64,000 nt of DNA from Sphagnum magellanicum (Eukaryota > Streptophyta > Sphagnopsida > Sphagnales > Sphagnaceae), in contig CM038917.1 in NCBI GenBank assembly GCA_021904315.1, positions 9,408,041 through 9,472,040 of the forward strand, in the 5' to 3' direction. Both the position numbers and the translations under genes were made by a program. Position 1 is the first letter of the stretch; the number at the start of each line of letters is the position of its first letter. Positions 26,377-38,894 of this stretch are shown here, piece by piece. Below the pieces are notes generated by a model. The model did no database searches. It was not told the DNA's origin and saw nothing but the letters and a program-made list of their open reading frames with translations.

Positions 26377-26440
26377 ACGTGCTAGAATGATTAAGGACCA
26401 TCCTTCAATGTGAAGGTGAGGGGTTCAAATCTTCACAATT
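26377..26440 (+). repeat. tRNA-like sequence, possible SINE head
   Basis: TGCTAGAATGATTAAGG (from 26380) resembles an RNA polymerase III A box and D-arm. GGTTCAAATCT (26422-26432) is close to the B-box consensus. The 42-base spacing between their starts fits a tRNA. A CCTTC/GAAGG stem lies between them. There is no complete acceptor stem, so this is not a functional tRNA gene. A tRNA-derived SINE head is the likeliest reading, but chance is not excluded. Confidence 0.3.
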
Positions 26441-27106
26441 ACAACCTCATCTTATAAGGCTAACTAAGTTATGTTAAGTTATTAAATAGTTCCTACATTC
26501 CTAGATAGGCTAGGGACTATGTATTTTTAACATGTAGGATAGGTTTTTAGCCTATCATACCCTAGGCTTACCTAGCTTAGGCTAGTAGGCTAGGAAAAAA
26601 TATATATTTTGATGTTCTTCATGATTGTAGTTGCAAAAAATATAGTCATAAAAGACATTGTGCTTCATGACTATAGTTGCAAAAGATATTTAAAATATGA
26701 CATGTCCTATTTGACTACATATTCATTTAGTCATGGCTTAGGGTTTTGGTGCTGTGTAAAATCATGTTAAAAAAGAAAATGATTCAAACATTCCAAATAG
26801 ACAAAAAAACAAAATTAGGCCATAAGGCCCATGGAGTTTGTGGATAGAGTAACTTTTAAATCTTTTGATTGCGAATGTGCCCTTTTTTAATGATTAAAGC
26901 CAAAATATAAAATCAAATGGACATGCTTTTCCTTCCGAAAAGTTGCATTTTCATAATTTTAGTAGTGATGATGAAGATGATTCGAGGCTCGTTTAAGTAG
27001 GGAAACTTTAAATTTCATAAGTCATAGTCATCACTTGGACAATTCTAAATTGGAATATGTTTAGCCCATTTCCATGTAAATGAACTTATGTTTTTTTAGA
27101 TTTGAG

Positions 27107-27107
<1 letters not shown>

Positions 27108-27138
<31 letters not shown>
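27108..27138. repeat. (TA)n microsatellite
   Basis: Uninterrupted TA dinucleotide run of about 15 units. Confidence 0.9.
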
Positions 27139-27141
<3 letters not shown>

Positions 27142-27880
27142 CAACACCATGTTCACAAGTAAATTTTGAATATCTTTTGAGCCACCAATTTGCATCCCAT
27201 TTCTCTACAATTGAATTTGAATTTGATTCAATTGAATAGTAATCCAATTGTTGATTTGAATTAAGTTGAATTGGAATTCAATTTCAATTCAAATTTCATG
27301 CAATGTCATTCAATATTTTCATTCAAGATGAAACTTAATTTTCACATTGAAATCGATTCATTTTTTAAACTAATTGATCATTGTTGGTAGTGTGCAAGAA
27401 CATGGAGTGAAAGGCCAACATTATAGATCAACGTTTCATCAATGAGATACAAAGCGAACCAGATTCTGTATGAAGTTGGACAATAGATAGCCAAAAATAT
27501 ATAAGGAATTCTTAAACCTTTTCCTTTCATATATTTATTTTCATAAGACAAATTTGACTAATTTGTCTTATGCATGATTGCCACTTCAGCAACATCAAAA
27601 AATTGGGGGAAGAAAAGACTATTATACAGTGGAAGGTAAAAAATTTGTCAAGCTGTGAAAGGGCATTCAATGCAATCCTTGTCAGTGACTCTGTCACACT
27701 TTAAGGGAAAAACAAAAAACTTTGTGTGTCACAAGAAACATGGGTTGATATTGATGAAACCCTGGTATTAGATTGTCAAAAGACATGTGTCCTCCTGAGG
27801 TTGCGAAATGTTAAAAGCCTTGGCCTTCTACGGATTTGAGAGGATTCAGCCCTAGTTCATTTTAATGACAGGAATAGTCA

Positions 27881-28062
27881 GCTTCTAATCTTCTTAGAGC
27901 ACTTCCATCCCAGTCCACCAAGCAACCCTTCAATGAAGAATAGTCCCCTTCTAATCTTCTTAGAGCATCTCCATCACATTACACCAAGAGACCCTTCAAT
28001 TATAGTCCCCTTAGAGCTCTCCATCACATACACCAAACAACCCTTCAATTGCAACCTGGTGA
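27881..28062 (+). repeat. Triplicated transposon-terminus-like repeat
   Basis: Three successive copies start with TTAGAG (27894, 27960, 28011). They continue GAGCACTTCCATC, GAGCATCTCCATC and GAGCTCTCCATC, and each ends in ACCAAG/ACCAAACAACCCTTCAAT or a close variant. GAGCATCTCCA preceded by TTA is also the left terminus of the MITE family at 45.07 kb. These may be tandem or nested ends of a related element. No matching right end with clear complementarity was found. Confidence 0.5.
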
Positions 28063-28079
28063 TGAGTGGTGACGAGACT

Positions 28080-28678
28080 TGAGAAGCCCGTAGATATTAG
28101 CAGGGAGGATCAACGAAAATCGACCGCCCCTGTCGAATGGGTGGCGGCTGCAAAATCAGCCGCCCCTGCAGAAAGGAATGGATGGTAGTTGATTCAGTCA
28201 CTCACCTGCTCTTGAGTCACTACATGTGGTCACTCTTGGTGCCTTACCTACCATTGACGTCAGTGAGCAAGCAGAGAAGGCCAGTCTGCCAGGTTGCGGC
28301 CTCCCAAGGCTTCACGAGGGATGGCTTACCGGGCAGAATCAGCACTTTACAAGGCATTTTGCCAGGTGTGCACTCCCAAGGATTCCCGGGAATTGCTTAC
28401 CCGGCAAAAGCAGCATTCTAAAAGGTGTTCTGCCTTTGGGAGGGGGGAAGTACAAGCTCGAAAGCAAGTGCGAAGAGCATGGACCATTTGTAGAGTCAAG
28501 AGAAGAGCATGGAGCAATAGCATTGTGAGAGTTAGCTTAGGCCACAGAATCGGCATTCTGTGGCCCGGGCGGCATTCTGTGGCCCGGGCCATAGAAGGTC
28601 CTCCTGTCAAGCGTGCCCTCCAAAAGCTCCCTGGGTTTGCTTACCTGGTATAATCAGCATTTTATGGCCTGTTCTCTA

Positions 28679-28680
<2 letters not shown>
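28080..28680. repeat. GC-richer compound repeat block
   Basis: This island is clearly richer in G+C than its surroundings. It holds three diverged copies of a roughly 40-bp unit (about 28320, 28393 and 28638) beginning GCTTACC.GG and containing AATCAGCA/AAGCAGCA. It also holds a perfect 11-bp inverted repeat GGCCACAGAAT/ATTCTGTGGCC (28540-28565, 4-base loop) and a perfect 19-bp tandem duplication (28552-28570, 28571-28589). Open frames across it (94-119 codons) are repeat-driven and lack known domains. It ends at a (TA)n run. It is probably a repetitive insertion of unknown type. Confidence 0.55.

Positions 28681-28712
<32 letters not shown>
28680..28712. repeat. (TA)n microsatellite
   Basis: Uninterrupted TA run of about 16 units at the right edge of the GC-richer repeat block. 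Confidence 0.9.
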
Positions 28713-28715
<3 letters not shown>

Positions 28716-31585
28716 AAATTTTTATTAAAAAAATTTAAATGAAAAAATTGAACTAATATTTGAGAAAAATGAAGTATTCGTTCTGTCAATGTGGAAGCTA
28801 ACTCTAGGCTATGGGCACTTGGTTGCCAAAAGAACTTCAAAAGAAAATTTCAAATGATGTGAATGGTCCAACAACTAGACAAGTGCCATAACTTCAGAAA
28901 ACTGCACCAACAATGGTTTTGGTTTAGGTTAAGGTTATGACGTCCACAATGGTTTAGGCTTAAGTTTAGGTTTATATCACTTGTTTGTGCCACAAATACA
29001 ATTTGCATGATCCATAATTAAAGCCAGTATTTGTTCACCCATCACCTTTACAAGATTCTTTCTACCTATCATTGCACTGCTACTGCTGGTGGTGTGTCAT
29101 GGTCCTAAGAGGGTTTTCTTTACTGGCCAAATCTCACCAGAAAATTAAACTAAAAACTAAGACTGTGAAAATGAAGTCATTTATTTTGGTTTTGAATCTC
29201 TGATATTCAAAAGAAATTGTAAAGTTTTTATATTTGATTTTAGTAAACTACCAAACATAGGAAAGATGCTCAACTTTCTTACTTTGCTATTGTTTGCTTG
29301 CTATATTTGGCCAAATCTTCCTATGGCTGATGGTCACTTTGGCTACATCACTATTGACAAAGAAACACTGGGCCTTAAGTATGTCACACCCTGGTTCTAC
29401 GAATTTGTGGGGCCTGGCCTATGACGAGCTTAGTGAGATCAGCACTCACCTTTACATTGTAAGCATGATTCATACCTTGTGGCTTGTTGATTGTTTGTTT
29501 GTTGGCTTGAAAGTCGGATATGCAGACAATAGGGTGAACAAGCATCTTTAGTGGTACTATGATACAAACTGACAAATACTTTGTTTTTTGATTGCTTCTA
29601 AATGTTATAAATGTTCCAAGAGGTAACTACTCAAGATCTTGGAGTCCAAATCTGGGTTCAATGTTAACCACTTAAAGCACTGTGAGAATTTTTTTATTAG
29701 ATTTGGAGGGCACCTTATATTTGTCAATATCCCTCCAGGATATTGCACATACTCCTTAAGAGTGAAGAAAAACCCTGTAAAAATAAATCAAGGATGGGAA
29801 CCCATCCAGCAAAAGTACAGGAAAATGAGAACACAAATACACACAACCTAAAGAAAAAACAAAAGCAAACAATCAACAAATATACCTTATGCAAAGAGGA
29901 TTGATGACTACGAAATGAAAATAACAATAGAAAAAAAGAATTAAGATGAGAGAGCTGTCATCTGCCAAAAATCAGTTAGTGATGGAAGTGCAATGGCTAT
30001 GATGTGTGGAAGAGATGAGGAACCTAATCAAGTGCAACAGTCCACTGAAAAATTCTTATGACTTCTGTACATTGCAGGGCTATGGATATGCGTTGTTAAA
30101 ATAAACAACAAACATCGAGCAGACTAAAGAAGACCGGTGATGAGCCTACTATTGAAAAAAATGATGAGTGATATCAAGCTAGGGTGAAATGACATCCACA
30201 TTGTGAAGTTAATTGGACAGAAAATGGTAGATGGTATTGATTATTGTTGATTGTTCTGATGCCATTTTGTAACAGGCAGGTGCCTACATTCATTCCCATG
30301 ACCTCTCCATTAAAGGCACGAATCTTATCTTGACCTACTATCCCCCTAGTCCCCCCATTGACAACACAATATTAAAAGACAAAAGTGTACAGTGTTAATG
30401 GGAGCCTTTTTGGTTCACTGCATTCCCACTGCAGGGAATGACCATCAGAATGCAATTTTATTTGGATGCAAAGTCTGAGGGGCATTTTAAATGAGCATTC
30501 GAGGTGAAAGGTTCAACAAAATGGAGTAATCCTATTAGTTGAGAGTCATAAATTGGAACCAAGGCTTTTAGATGAGGATCCAAAATCAATTCAAGCCAAT
30601 TCGAAGTGGCAACATATAGCATTATTTTGGAGGCAATTTGATTGATTCGGATAAAAAAATGAAGCTAAAAGGAGAGATCATGGTTGGGAGAACCCAGAAG
30701 TAAGCTAGAGTTCAAGGTTGTCTCTTTCATTGTTTTTGTTGTTTTTCATTGTTTTAAATAAAATTTTTAATTGATTTTGTGCAAAGTTGAAATTGTGCAA
30801 GAATGAAAGACATTTTGTGTATTGAGGACATTGTTGAGAGCACAGTTGTCACTCCATTTTTGACTCCATTTTTGAGCACATATAGTATTAACATGGCTGA
30901 ATTTGTGGGTTCACACAAGGTTGTTTGAATAAATGCATTTTCAGCTTTTACAAGTGAACAAAATGAAAGTGTTTCAAAAAATGAGGTCATAAAATCTTGA
31001 TCATGGAAGGTTGAAGTGTTCATTTTTGCAAATTGAAGGAGATTTGGATTTTTTAAAAATCCCTAAACTAGCTCCTGCTCCCAAAAAAAAAGAAAAAAAA
31101 GAAGAAACTTCTGTAACTACAATGAAAAAGAAAAATATAGAAAAGAAGAGGATTGGAGAAAATTGGATGAATGGTGAAATATTTCATTTAATTGCACTAT
31201 GAGAAAAACAGAATTAAAATTTATCATAAAAAATAATCAAAATAAATTTCAATTTACTTGAAACCGTAGTTGTGCTTGTTTTGGTAAAAAAAAAAAAAAT
31301 CGAATTTGAAACTTGAATGAACTGATAAAGTTTTTGAAAAAAATAAATATAAATATAAATAGTTTGATACATTGTAATTAAAAAATAAGACCATCAATAT
31401 CTTGTTCCTATGCTCATCCATTGTGTCTGCAGTGCAGAAGGAAGCAAAAGACAAGTAAAAAAAATTTGAGAAAAATGAACAGATGATGCGAATCTCACAA
31501 TTTTTATCAATTGGACCCTCAAATTGAGCCGTATGTCTTCAGACGCACTCATGGGATGTTGGAAAAAACTATTTTTCTATATGAA
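28713..31585. other. Intergenic interval
   Basis: No gene, RNA or complete element can be supported. Frames here (up to 89 codons) match no family I recognise. Confidence 0.5.
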
Positions 31586-31680
31586 GAAGGGTCCAATACA
31601 AGGATTCAATCTGTTTCAATTTGTCTCAAATTGGTCCCTTAGGTTTTGGACCCTGGTCTGTCATCTAAAGTGGCTCTTAG
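31586..31680 (-). repeat. Dispersed repeat, reverse member
   Basis: This is the inverted counterpart of 24925-25020; reverse-complemented it shows the same ordered motifs. It ends about 210 bp upstream of the dioxygenase start codon, so it lies in or next to that gene's promoter. Confidence 0.55.
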
Positions 31681-31709
31681 TTAGCAAAGCAACAATGTTT
31701 TAGCAAACT

Positions 31710-31833
31710 CACGTATACATAATTTTGCTCACTCCCATTAATTAACTCACATGTGATGGACACAGCTGCAATCTTTTGATTTGATTACCAAAGCAACAAC
31801 AATTACATCTGTACCCCTGTTCTTCTTCTTCTT
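31710..31833 (+). promoter_or_regulatory. Candidate promoter and leader of the dioxygenase gene
   Basis: A GTATACATAA sequence near 31712 is a possible TATA-like element. A CTTCTTCTTCTT pyrimidine patch at 31820-31833 is typical of plant 5' leaders. Both lie upstream of the ATG at 31889. The transcription start is not determined. Confidence 0.25.
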
Positions 31834-31888
31834 GTGTTTGTGTTGAGCAAGTTCGTTTTGTTTTTGGAATTGCTGAGCTGAGCGAGTC

Positions 31889-33658
31889 ATGGCAGCTGCT
31901 GCTTCTCCTCCTCCTCCTCCTTCTTCAGCTGCTCATGAGAACAAGAAGAAACTAGAAGAAGAAAGAGACGTTAACAACATGGCACAAGTTGAAGTTACCA
32001 ATGTTTTCAATCTGCAAGACCAAGAAGAAGCTGTGACCAAGATGCTGCAATCAACTTCAATGGGCCAATATTTTCTAGGAGAGACCAAAATAGAAGATTT
32101 CTTCATACCAGATCGCACATATGTGCCACACAACAAGTATACAGAAGAAGAAGAAGGTGGTGGTGGTGGAGCTGGTGGTGGTGATGAATTGCCAGTACTT
32201 GATTTTTCAATTGTAGCTGAATCTCCATCGTCAAAGAAAACTGAGAATGGAGGAGAACCAAATCCACAACAACATCATCAAGATTATGCAACTCGGAAGC
32301 AAGCATTGATTTCCCAGTTGCTGGAAGCGGCTGAAAGTTGGGGTTTCTTTGGGGTAGTGAATCATGGAATCTCCTTAGAGCTCATCAGTCGGATGCAAGC
32401 TCATGCTCACAGATTCTTCCAGTTGCCGCTACAAGAGAAGCTCAAAGGGTCCCCCAACGGAAGCTTGCTGTATGCCTACACTACAGGCAGCGTTGACGTC
32501 CTCCCCACCAAGTGGTGGAATGAATCCCTCCAACTGCTTTGGACACAAGAGCAAGTTCAAATGTTCTGTGACAGAATAGTATGGTCCCAAGACCATCATG
32601 ATGCTCACTACAATCCTAGCAGCTTCCGGTAACACCATATCAAGCCACAAATCATTTCTTCAGCTTCTGTTGAATCTTTTTCTTTCAGTTCTCTTGTGGA
32701 GTTTTATTTTTCTCCCGGATACAATTGCAGCTGATTTTGATGAACAATAATAGGGAAGATTTTTTGGAGTTTATGGCTGCTTTGGGGGAGCTTGGACGTC
32801 GGATCATGGAGCTTTTGGCAGAGGGACTTGGGCTCCATCCGGATGCTTTCAATCGTCATTTCAGAGCTGAGAGCCAGTCGACTCTCCGCTTGAACTATTA
32901 CCCTCCTTGTCCGCACCCAGACAAGATCGAAGGTATGTATGAACACAGCGATGCTAGCATGATCTCCATCCTGCACCAAGATCAGGTGGGTGGACTTCAG
33001 ATCTTGAGAAACGGCAAATGGGTGGGTGTGAGACCTGATCCTGCCTCCTTCGTTGTGAACATCGGCGAGATTGTCATGGTGGGTTTGGTTTCATTAAACC
33101 CTAGCTAGCTAATGTTTCATGCAAAAGTGCTTTGCAAGCTCTCCAGCAGCTCCTTATCTTCTTGAGAGAACGGAAGAGAAGAGAGAGAGAGCTTTCATCT
33201 GAGCCCTAATCTTTCTTCTAGCTTGTTTTGCAGCCAGTCTAGAACTGTGTGTGTGTTTTCTTTTCCTCCAAGTGCTTGATACGAATTTCAGCTTCCTCTT
33301 CCCAGCTTTGTGTCATCCTGACAAGTGTACTGAACATTGAGGATGGTGCTCTGTGTCTGGTATTGATCTGCAGATGATGAGTAATGAGAGGTTTTCAAGT
33401 GTAGTTCACCGAGCTGTTGCCAATAGTAGTGAGCCTCGTCTGTCAATGGTTTTCTTTTGCGTGCCAGTTCATGAGGATGTTTTGACTGTTGCTGAAGGGC
33501 TCATTGATGCAACACATCCTGCCAGATTCATGCCCTTCAATTGGGGAGACTTTCTTACAATCTTATGGAAGAAAGATCGACCAGACTACTATAGGCCTGG
33601 GAAAACATCATCAACAAAAACATCAGGGGAAGAAGAAGTCGACAACAAGGAATCATGA
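31889..33658 (+). CDS. 2-oxoglutarate/Fe(II)-dependent dioxygenase, DOXC class (gibberellin-oxidase-like)
   Basis: Three exons, 31889-32628, 32754-33078 and 33374-33658, join in frame (phases 2 and 0) into 449 residues. The conserved N-terminal DIOX_N region contains LPVLDF and ESWGFFGVVNHGIS. The 2OG-FeII core has NYYPPCPHP, iron ligands H311 and D313 (EHSDAS) and H367 (SVVHRAV), and the 2-oxoglutarate anchor R377-x-S379. HQDQVGGLQ is a phrase common in gibberellin 20-oxidases. Such cytosolic enzymes hydroxylate or desaturate small molecules, including gibberellins, flavonoids and other hormones; the substrate cannot be read from sequence. At 449 residues it is longer than the usual 340-390. 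The excess is a low-complexity N-terminus (poly-Pro near 8-12, EEEE and GGGGGAGGG around 89-100). The exon 2 acceptor at 32753 was chosen because it gives the family-like SSFRED join; the acceptor at 32730 would create an immediate stop. Confidence 0.92.
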
Positions 33659-36600
33659 CCCGATGTTTATTTTTCCTCTTTTTTTGGCATCCTTGGAGCG
33701 AGCACCCATCACTCCAAGTATATAGCTGCACCTCTTGTACAGTAACCAACAGATGAATGTCCTCTTTGTTGCACAGATTGCCAACTTTGTTTTGCAAGTT
33801 TGCAACTGAATTATAGAGCACTGTAAGTACACTTGCATCTATATTCTAGATCTTGATTCTGCTGGCTGCTGATTTTCATGATAGTTCTACTAGGAGTGCC
33901 TTCTGCTGTTCTTGCCCAGCCTGCAAGTGACCCATTAGCTTCTCTGAGATCATGGTGATGTCTTGTTGAACATGACTCTCCAAGCTGCATCCTCCCATGC
34001 TCCTGGTTTTTGCACAGTACATGTCAACCAAGCTATGAACCTGCCCCATGAAGACAACATCTGAATCCCATTATCTACTGTCAATGATCTGCAGCTCATG
34101 AGCACTACAATGTATGCTCTGTTCAAGTGCATGCAGGGAGTCATCCAGATCATAATGTGCATCCCCATAAGCTCCCAGCACATGATGCATTCAGCATCCC
34201 TACAGAGTTTGGTAACAGAGTTTGGTTGCACACCTTTGTGTTGCATAATTCACTGAAATAGTTTTCTGCCTTCTGTGAGTTGCCTGCTGCATTTCATGTC
34301 CCAATATCATGGCATTGTTCCCACTTGTGACCAAGTAGTACATCTTGAGATCTGGCATATCTTGTTGAGCTTCTCTTGTTCATGAGCATTGACCTAAATG
34401 GTTTGCCCCATTTTGCATACATTGTCAGTGAGGTTACACTGCCCTTGCAAAGATGTCAGACTTGAAACCATGTTCCTTCTGATGTTATTGTTCATGAACA
34501 TGCCTGCCATGATCTTCAAGTGCCCCTAAACTAACACATGCAGTGATGATCACCTGAAAAAAAGTGAAATTGTCAGGACTTCTATTCCTTAGTGTCATTG
34601 GATTTGTTGGAAAAGTGCCTGCATCACCTGCACAAGGTGCCCATTCTTCATGTATTTGTGAGCTTTCTTATTCCATCCAAAAATCTGCAATTGCTCTGTG
34701 TCTAATGCCATTTGAGCTATCTCTGCAGCCAGCCATGGCAGGGTTTTGTTGGTTGAAGCAATCCAGAGTGCTTCCTATGTGTCTTCTTATGTTTAAAGTC
34801 TGGATAAGTACCTGCAGTAAAAAGGATCTGAAAAGAACATGTGCCAAATTTTAGACCATGGCACATTAGGATGATGGCAACTAAGAGAGCAACAAAATTG
34901 ACACCAACAAGAGCTATGGACTGTGAACTCTGACAGGATTGATATTCAGTTACCTTCAAGAGCTGTGGCTCCATTGACATGTGAACTCTCTAACAGGATT
35001 GATGTTCATTTACCTTCTCTGATCTCTGCAATCCCACCATTATGACTTGGATCCAATTTATGAAACTCTTGCCAAATTCTAGATTGAGCTTTACATAACC
35101 AACCCTCATGAGAATCTCAATGCTCTGAGTGGTTGTCAAGTTGGGGGTTACAACCCATAACCTTTTGACTGACCTCTGTTTCATTAGCGACCTACAAGTT
35201 AGCACAAGGTACTGCTCTGGGCTCTCATTGGTCCAATGATTCCATAACCTTTCTTTGCTTCTTGGATGTCAAAGATTTCACAATTGCTCTCTGTCGGGAT
35301 GAAAAGATGGCATCTCGATTCTCACAAGGGATGCTTAGGTCTGGTAACCGGCTTGATTCACTGGTCGCTTGTGAATAGTCATGGTGTTCATGTGCCTAGT
35401 GAATATTCTGTGACTATTCATGGTAACCTGCACACTCTGGTTGGTTGCCTACTCCACAACTGTCTATTGCAAATAACTGGTGATCTTTCTTTCACTAGTC
35501 AAGCCAAGGGGAAGCCATGACCTATATCACCACTCTGAAAATTTGAGAACTAAAAATACTACCCCTTTGAAAAACTAAACCCTAAACTCTGAAAACTCTA
35601 ACCCCTAAACTCTGCCAGTTGATGTGTTTGATCAAATGTTTCAAATGTGTTGAACTTGAATCTGTTGTAGTGTAGTGGAGAACACATCATCTCCCATGCA
35701 TCAAAGCTGAAATTATGTTCCTCTGGAGATCACCAGTTTATCTGAACACTCCTTTTCCTCAACTAAAGTTTTTAAATGACCAATGATTGTAGCATGAAGC
35801 TTCTCTTATTTTAAAGCCTATTCAATGTTCTTTTCCAAAAAAATAGGCCAAATTACTTGAATTTGTGCTGAAAAAGACATTTCTCAAAATTTTGGTCAAA
35901 AAGACAACAAAATTTGTTGAACCTATTTTGATTGGGAATTGCACCTATTTCATTGCACTCTGAAACCCACTTGCAATAATATAGAGATCTATAACATACC
36001 TTTTGGCTGCCTTGGGTTAACCATCACTTAGACTGATACTGTGGTAGACAACCATTATGTTTTTTGAGTTGCGACTAAATGCTATAAATCATCCTGTCCT
36101 TCATATATGAAAGCAAAAGAACTAAAACATCCTTCCATGCTATTGACTGCCTACAGGAACATATTATGGACGTTTGGCAATTGATATATATATATATATA
36201 TATATATTTGTCAATATTGGGCATATTCAGTTCATTTGGTTCATAAAAAGGTCAAATTTATAGGTCGAAATCATATTTTTCAGGTATTGTTTTTGCAAGC
36301 TTCCTCAAAATGAGATCATTGGAACATAATCCAAAGAGTTTGATTTTAAAATGCTGTTAAATTCAATGTAAGTAGACATACTGTTTTTCTTTGTTGAGCA
36401 CCCTTGTCCTGGACAGCTTTTTGAGCCTGATGTGGCATATAGGATGAACTTGCTGCACATGTTTATCATCTTTCATAAGATTCGTTGAAAGATCTTAACC
36501 CTCCAGCAAGTGTCCAATAATTTCCACAATTTTTTTATATAAGTACTAAGTAAGTAGGAATATCACAAAATTCCAAAAAAGACAGTTCAACTTTTGGATT

Positions 36601-38894
36601 TAGTGCCCAATAACACAAATGGCTGCTTGCACACACTCAAGGAGTAATCCCGGGATGCGCAATTTATCAAGCTCAATGTGGGAGGAGGGTCTGTAGAAAG
36701 CGTTGGGGGTAGTGGTAGTCTACGGTGATTGGAGTAGGGAGAAGAGAGAGCAGGTGCTCTGTTTGGGTTTGCAGAAATCGACCTCTTGTGATGGCGGCTT
36801 TTGTGCAGCTCCTTGAAATGCGAAGTCTTGTGTGGTGGATGTAATTGCAATTGGTGTGTTGTTGAAGCTCAACTGAAGGCTTCTCATCAAACCCATGATT
36901 GATCGATTTGACTGGCCTAAAGGCTTGAGTAGTTGCAATATTGGGAGATCAATCATACAAACCTAGACACGATGAAACTGCATGGATCCATCAAATTGCA
37001 GAAAAATTATACTTTTCATCCACTGCTCTTGATCAATAGGTCAGACTCTCAATTCCCAGGAAAATGTCTGTAGAACAAGAAGAAGCAGCCGATAAAGAAA
37101 ATGTTCAATTAACTTGGCTTTGGTTTAGCGCTGGTTAGTCGTGTTCGAGCTCAGAATGACTACCGAACTATTGGAGGTGAGAGAGATGGTAAAGTTGGTT
37201 TCAAAGATTAAGAATTTATGAATTGAAAATATTGTTGGAGAATGGGTTTAGGGTTTAAGGTCTCACAGAGCTTTATTGCGAAACTAAGACTGGAACAAGT
37301 CAGATCAATTATCATCCCTGGGTAGTGAGCTTTGCAATATGACACTTCTAAATATCAAAAAGAGAAAGGGATAGCTAGCATATGGCTTGCTAGCAAAGCA
37401 ACCGCTGCCTTTGAGTATTCTATATGGACATGGCTCTCTCGCATGATCAGGCGTTGAAATAATCACTTCCCAATGTTGTTCCTCAGAGACTACTAGTGTT
37501 GCAGCCACTACCGTAGGTCCACTGTAGAGCTCTTCCAAAGATCCTCCACTAAGAGACAAGATGAAGAAGATGATGACAACGACGACGTGGATTTGAAGCA
37601 CCGCTCACAAACAAACAAGACAACGACATCGACAATTAGGCAAACCAAAGGCCTAGAGAAGGGGTTTAGGGTTGATTCAAATTTTTATTCAAAATCCCCT
37701 GCAGATCACAAGAAAATACTTCTATTGTAATTTGAGTAAAAGTTTCTATAACTTTGTAACAAGGATTTTTTTTTTTTTTTTTTTTCAATTAAAAAAACTA
37801 GAACTGAGGGCTCATCAAAGGTTCATCAGCAGTCAACCAGTGGCCCTAGTTCAGGTTACTTTGAACTGGACCAGATTCGGGCTTGATTTTCAGAACCAGA
37901 ACCAAAACCAGAATTCCCGGACCCTGAACCAAATTCCCATTCCATTTATGTTTGGAACCAGAACTAAAACCAAAGGTTCATCAGTCTAAGAGTTCTTGGG
38001 TTTAATTTGCCCACTAAAAGGCCTCACTCAAGAAGGTGAAGGCACCAGTGTGGGTGCTGATTCACCCTGCCTGTTGCAAAAAAAGTCAAGAACCACCCAA
38101 CACGAAATTTTAAGGAGGCTAAGGCTTGCATTCAGGACATCCTTGTTCTATCTCCCTCCATCCAAGGGCTACTTAAGTTGGAGTTTGTGGGCCCTTCTTT
38201 TTATATGGATTGGCTGCTAATAACATACTAAATCAGACCCTCATCATGCCAAGCAATTCTAATGTTGAAAAAGTGCAGTTTGCTGTAACTTGAATGTGCT
38301 TGAAATTCTTTCTAATGATGGATAACCACGTTATGATGTAAGTAGTAGTAGGTAGTTGATGTTATTGACTTTCATTGTTCATGTGCAGGAATAATACAAG
38401 CAATTAAAACTCGTGTTCACCTTCTTCTCACTGTTTTCTTTAAGGATTCTGACAAGAAGTAGCCATTGCCCATAAAGAAAACTGCATGCGTCAGGTGGCT
38501 GGTAACTGAAAATACATGCCAGGACACCTGAACCAAGGGCTGTACATACAGACAACAAAACAGTGATACAATCATCAATATACACTGATTTTGGTGAAGG
38601 AAAGGTTTAAGGAGGAGGCTAGGTCTGTAGTCATCTGACAATCTTGCCAGAAACACTTAATACAGCTACGTGAAAAGTCACCCTGTCTTTGGACCCTAGC
38701 AAGTTTGACTCTGTAAACCCTGATTAATTCCCAATTTGAGTGTGGCTGTAAAATGAGTGAAATGATGATACCCTGGTAAACCTCATTAAACAAAGCACCC
38801 AGCAAAGGGGGAAGGGAAGGACAAAGAGAGAGGACCCAGGTCTGAGCCAGAAGTGCAAAAACCCAAAGCGGGTTTACAAAGGAGCAGGGAACAA
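33659..38894. other. Intergenic interval
   Basis: No gene is supported. A diverged direct duplication of about 36 bp (TGTGAACTCT, ACAGGATTGAT, TTACCTT) lies at 34920-34956 and 34979-35016. A (TA)n run lies at 36184-36207 and a T20 tract at 37766-37785. CTAAACCCTAAACTCT-type telomere-like words lie near 35575-35620. Frames at 36587-36956 and 37305-37601 (minus strand) were examined and not accepted. Confidence 0.45.
36184..36207. repeat. (TA)n microsatellite
   Basis: Uninterrupted TA run of 12 units. Confidence 0.85.

Noticed and set aside
28137-28653. Overlapping plus-strand frames of 94-119 codons
   Set aside because: They fall in the GC-richer repeat block, reflect its internal repeats and show no known domain.
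32629-32730. Alternative intron 1 acceptors of the dioxygenase at 32688 and 32730
   Set aside because: With the donor at 32628/32629, 32730 gives an immediate TGA and 32688 reads into a stop after about 14 codons. The acceptor at 32753 restores a family-like join.
36587-36956. Minus-strand frames of 78-87 codons in a GC-balanced stretch
   Set aside because: They overlap each other, have no known domain and no supportable splice structure.
37305-37601. Minus-strand 98-codon frame with a signal-peptide-like hydrophobic start and two cysteines
   Set aside because: It begins with GTG, contains no ATG at all, and resembles no family I know. It is probably a chance frame in a GC-balanced stretch.
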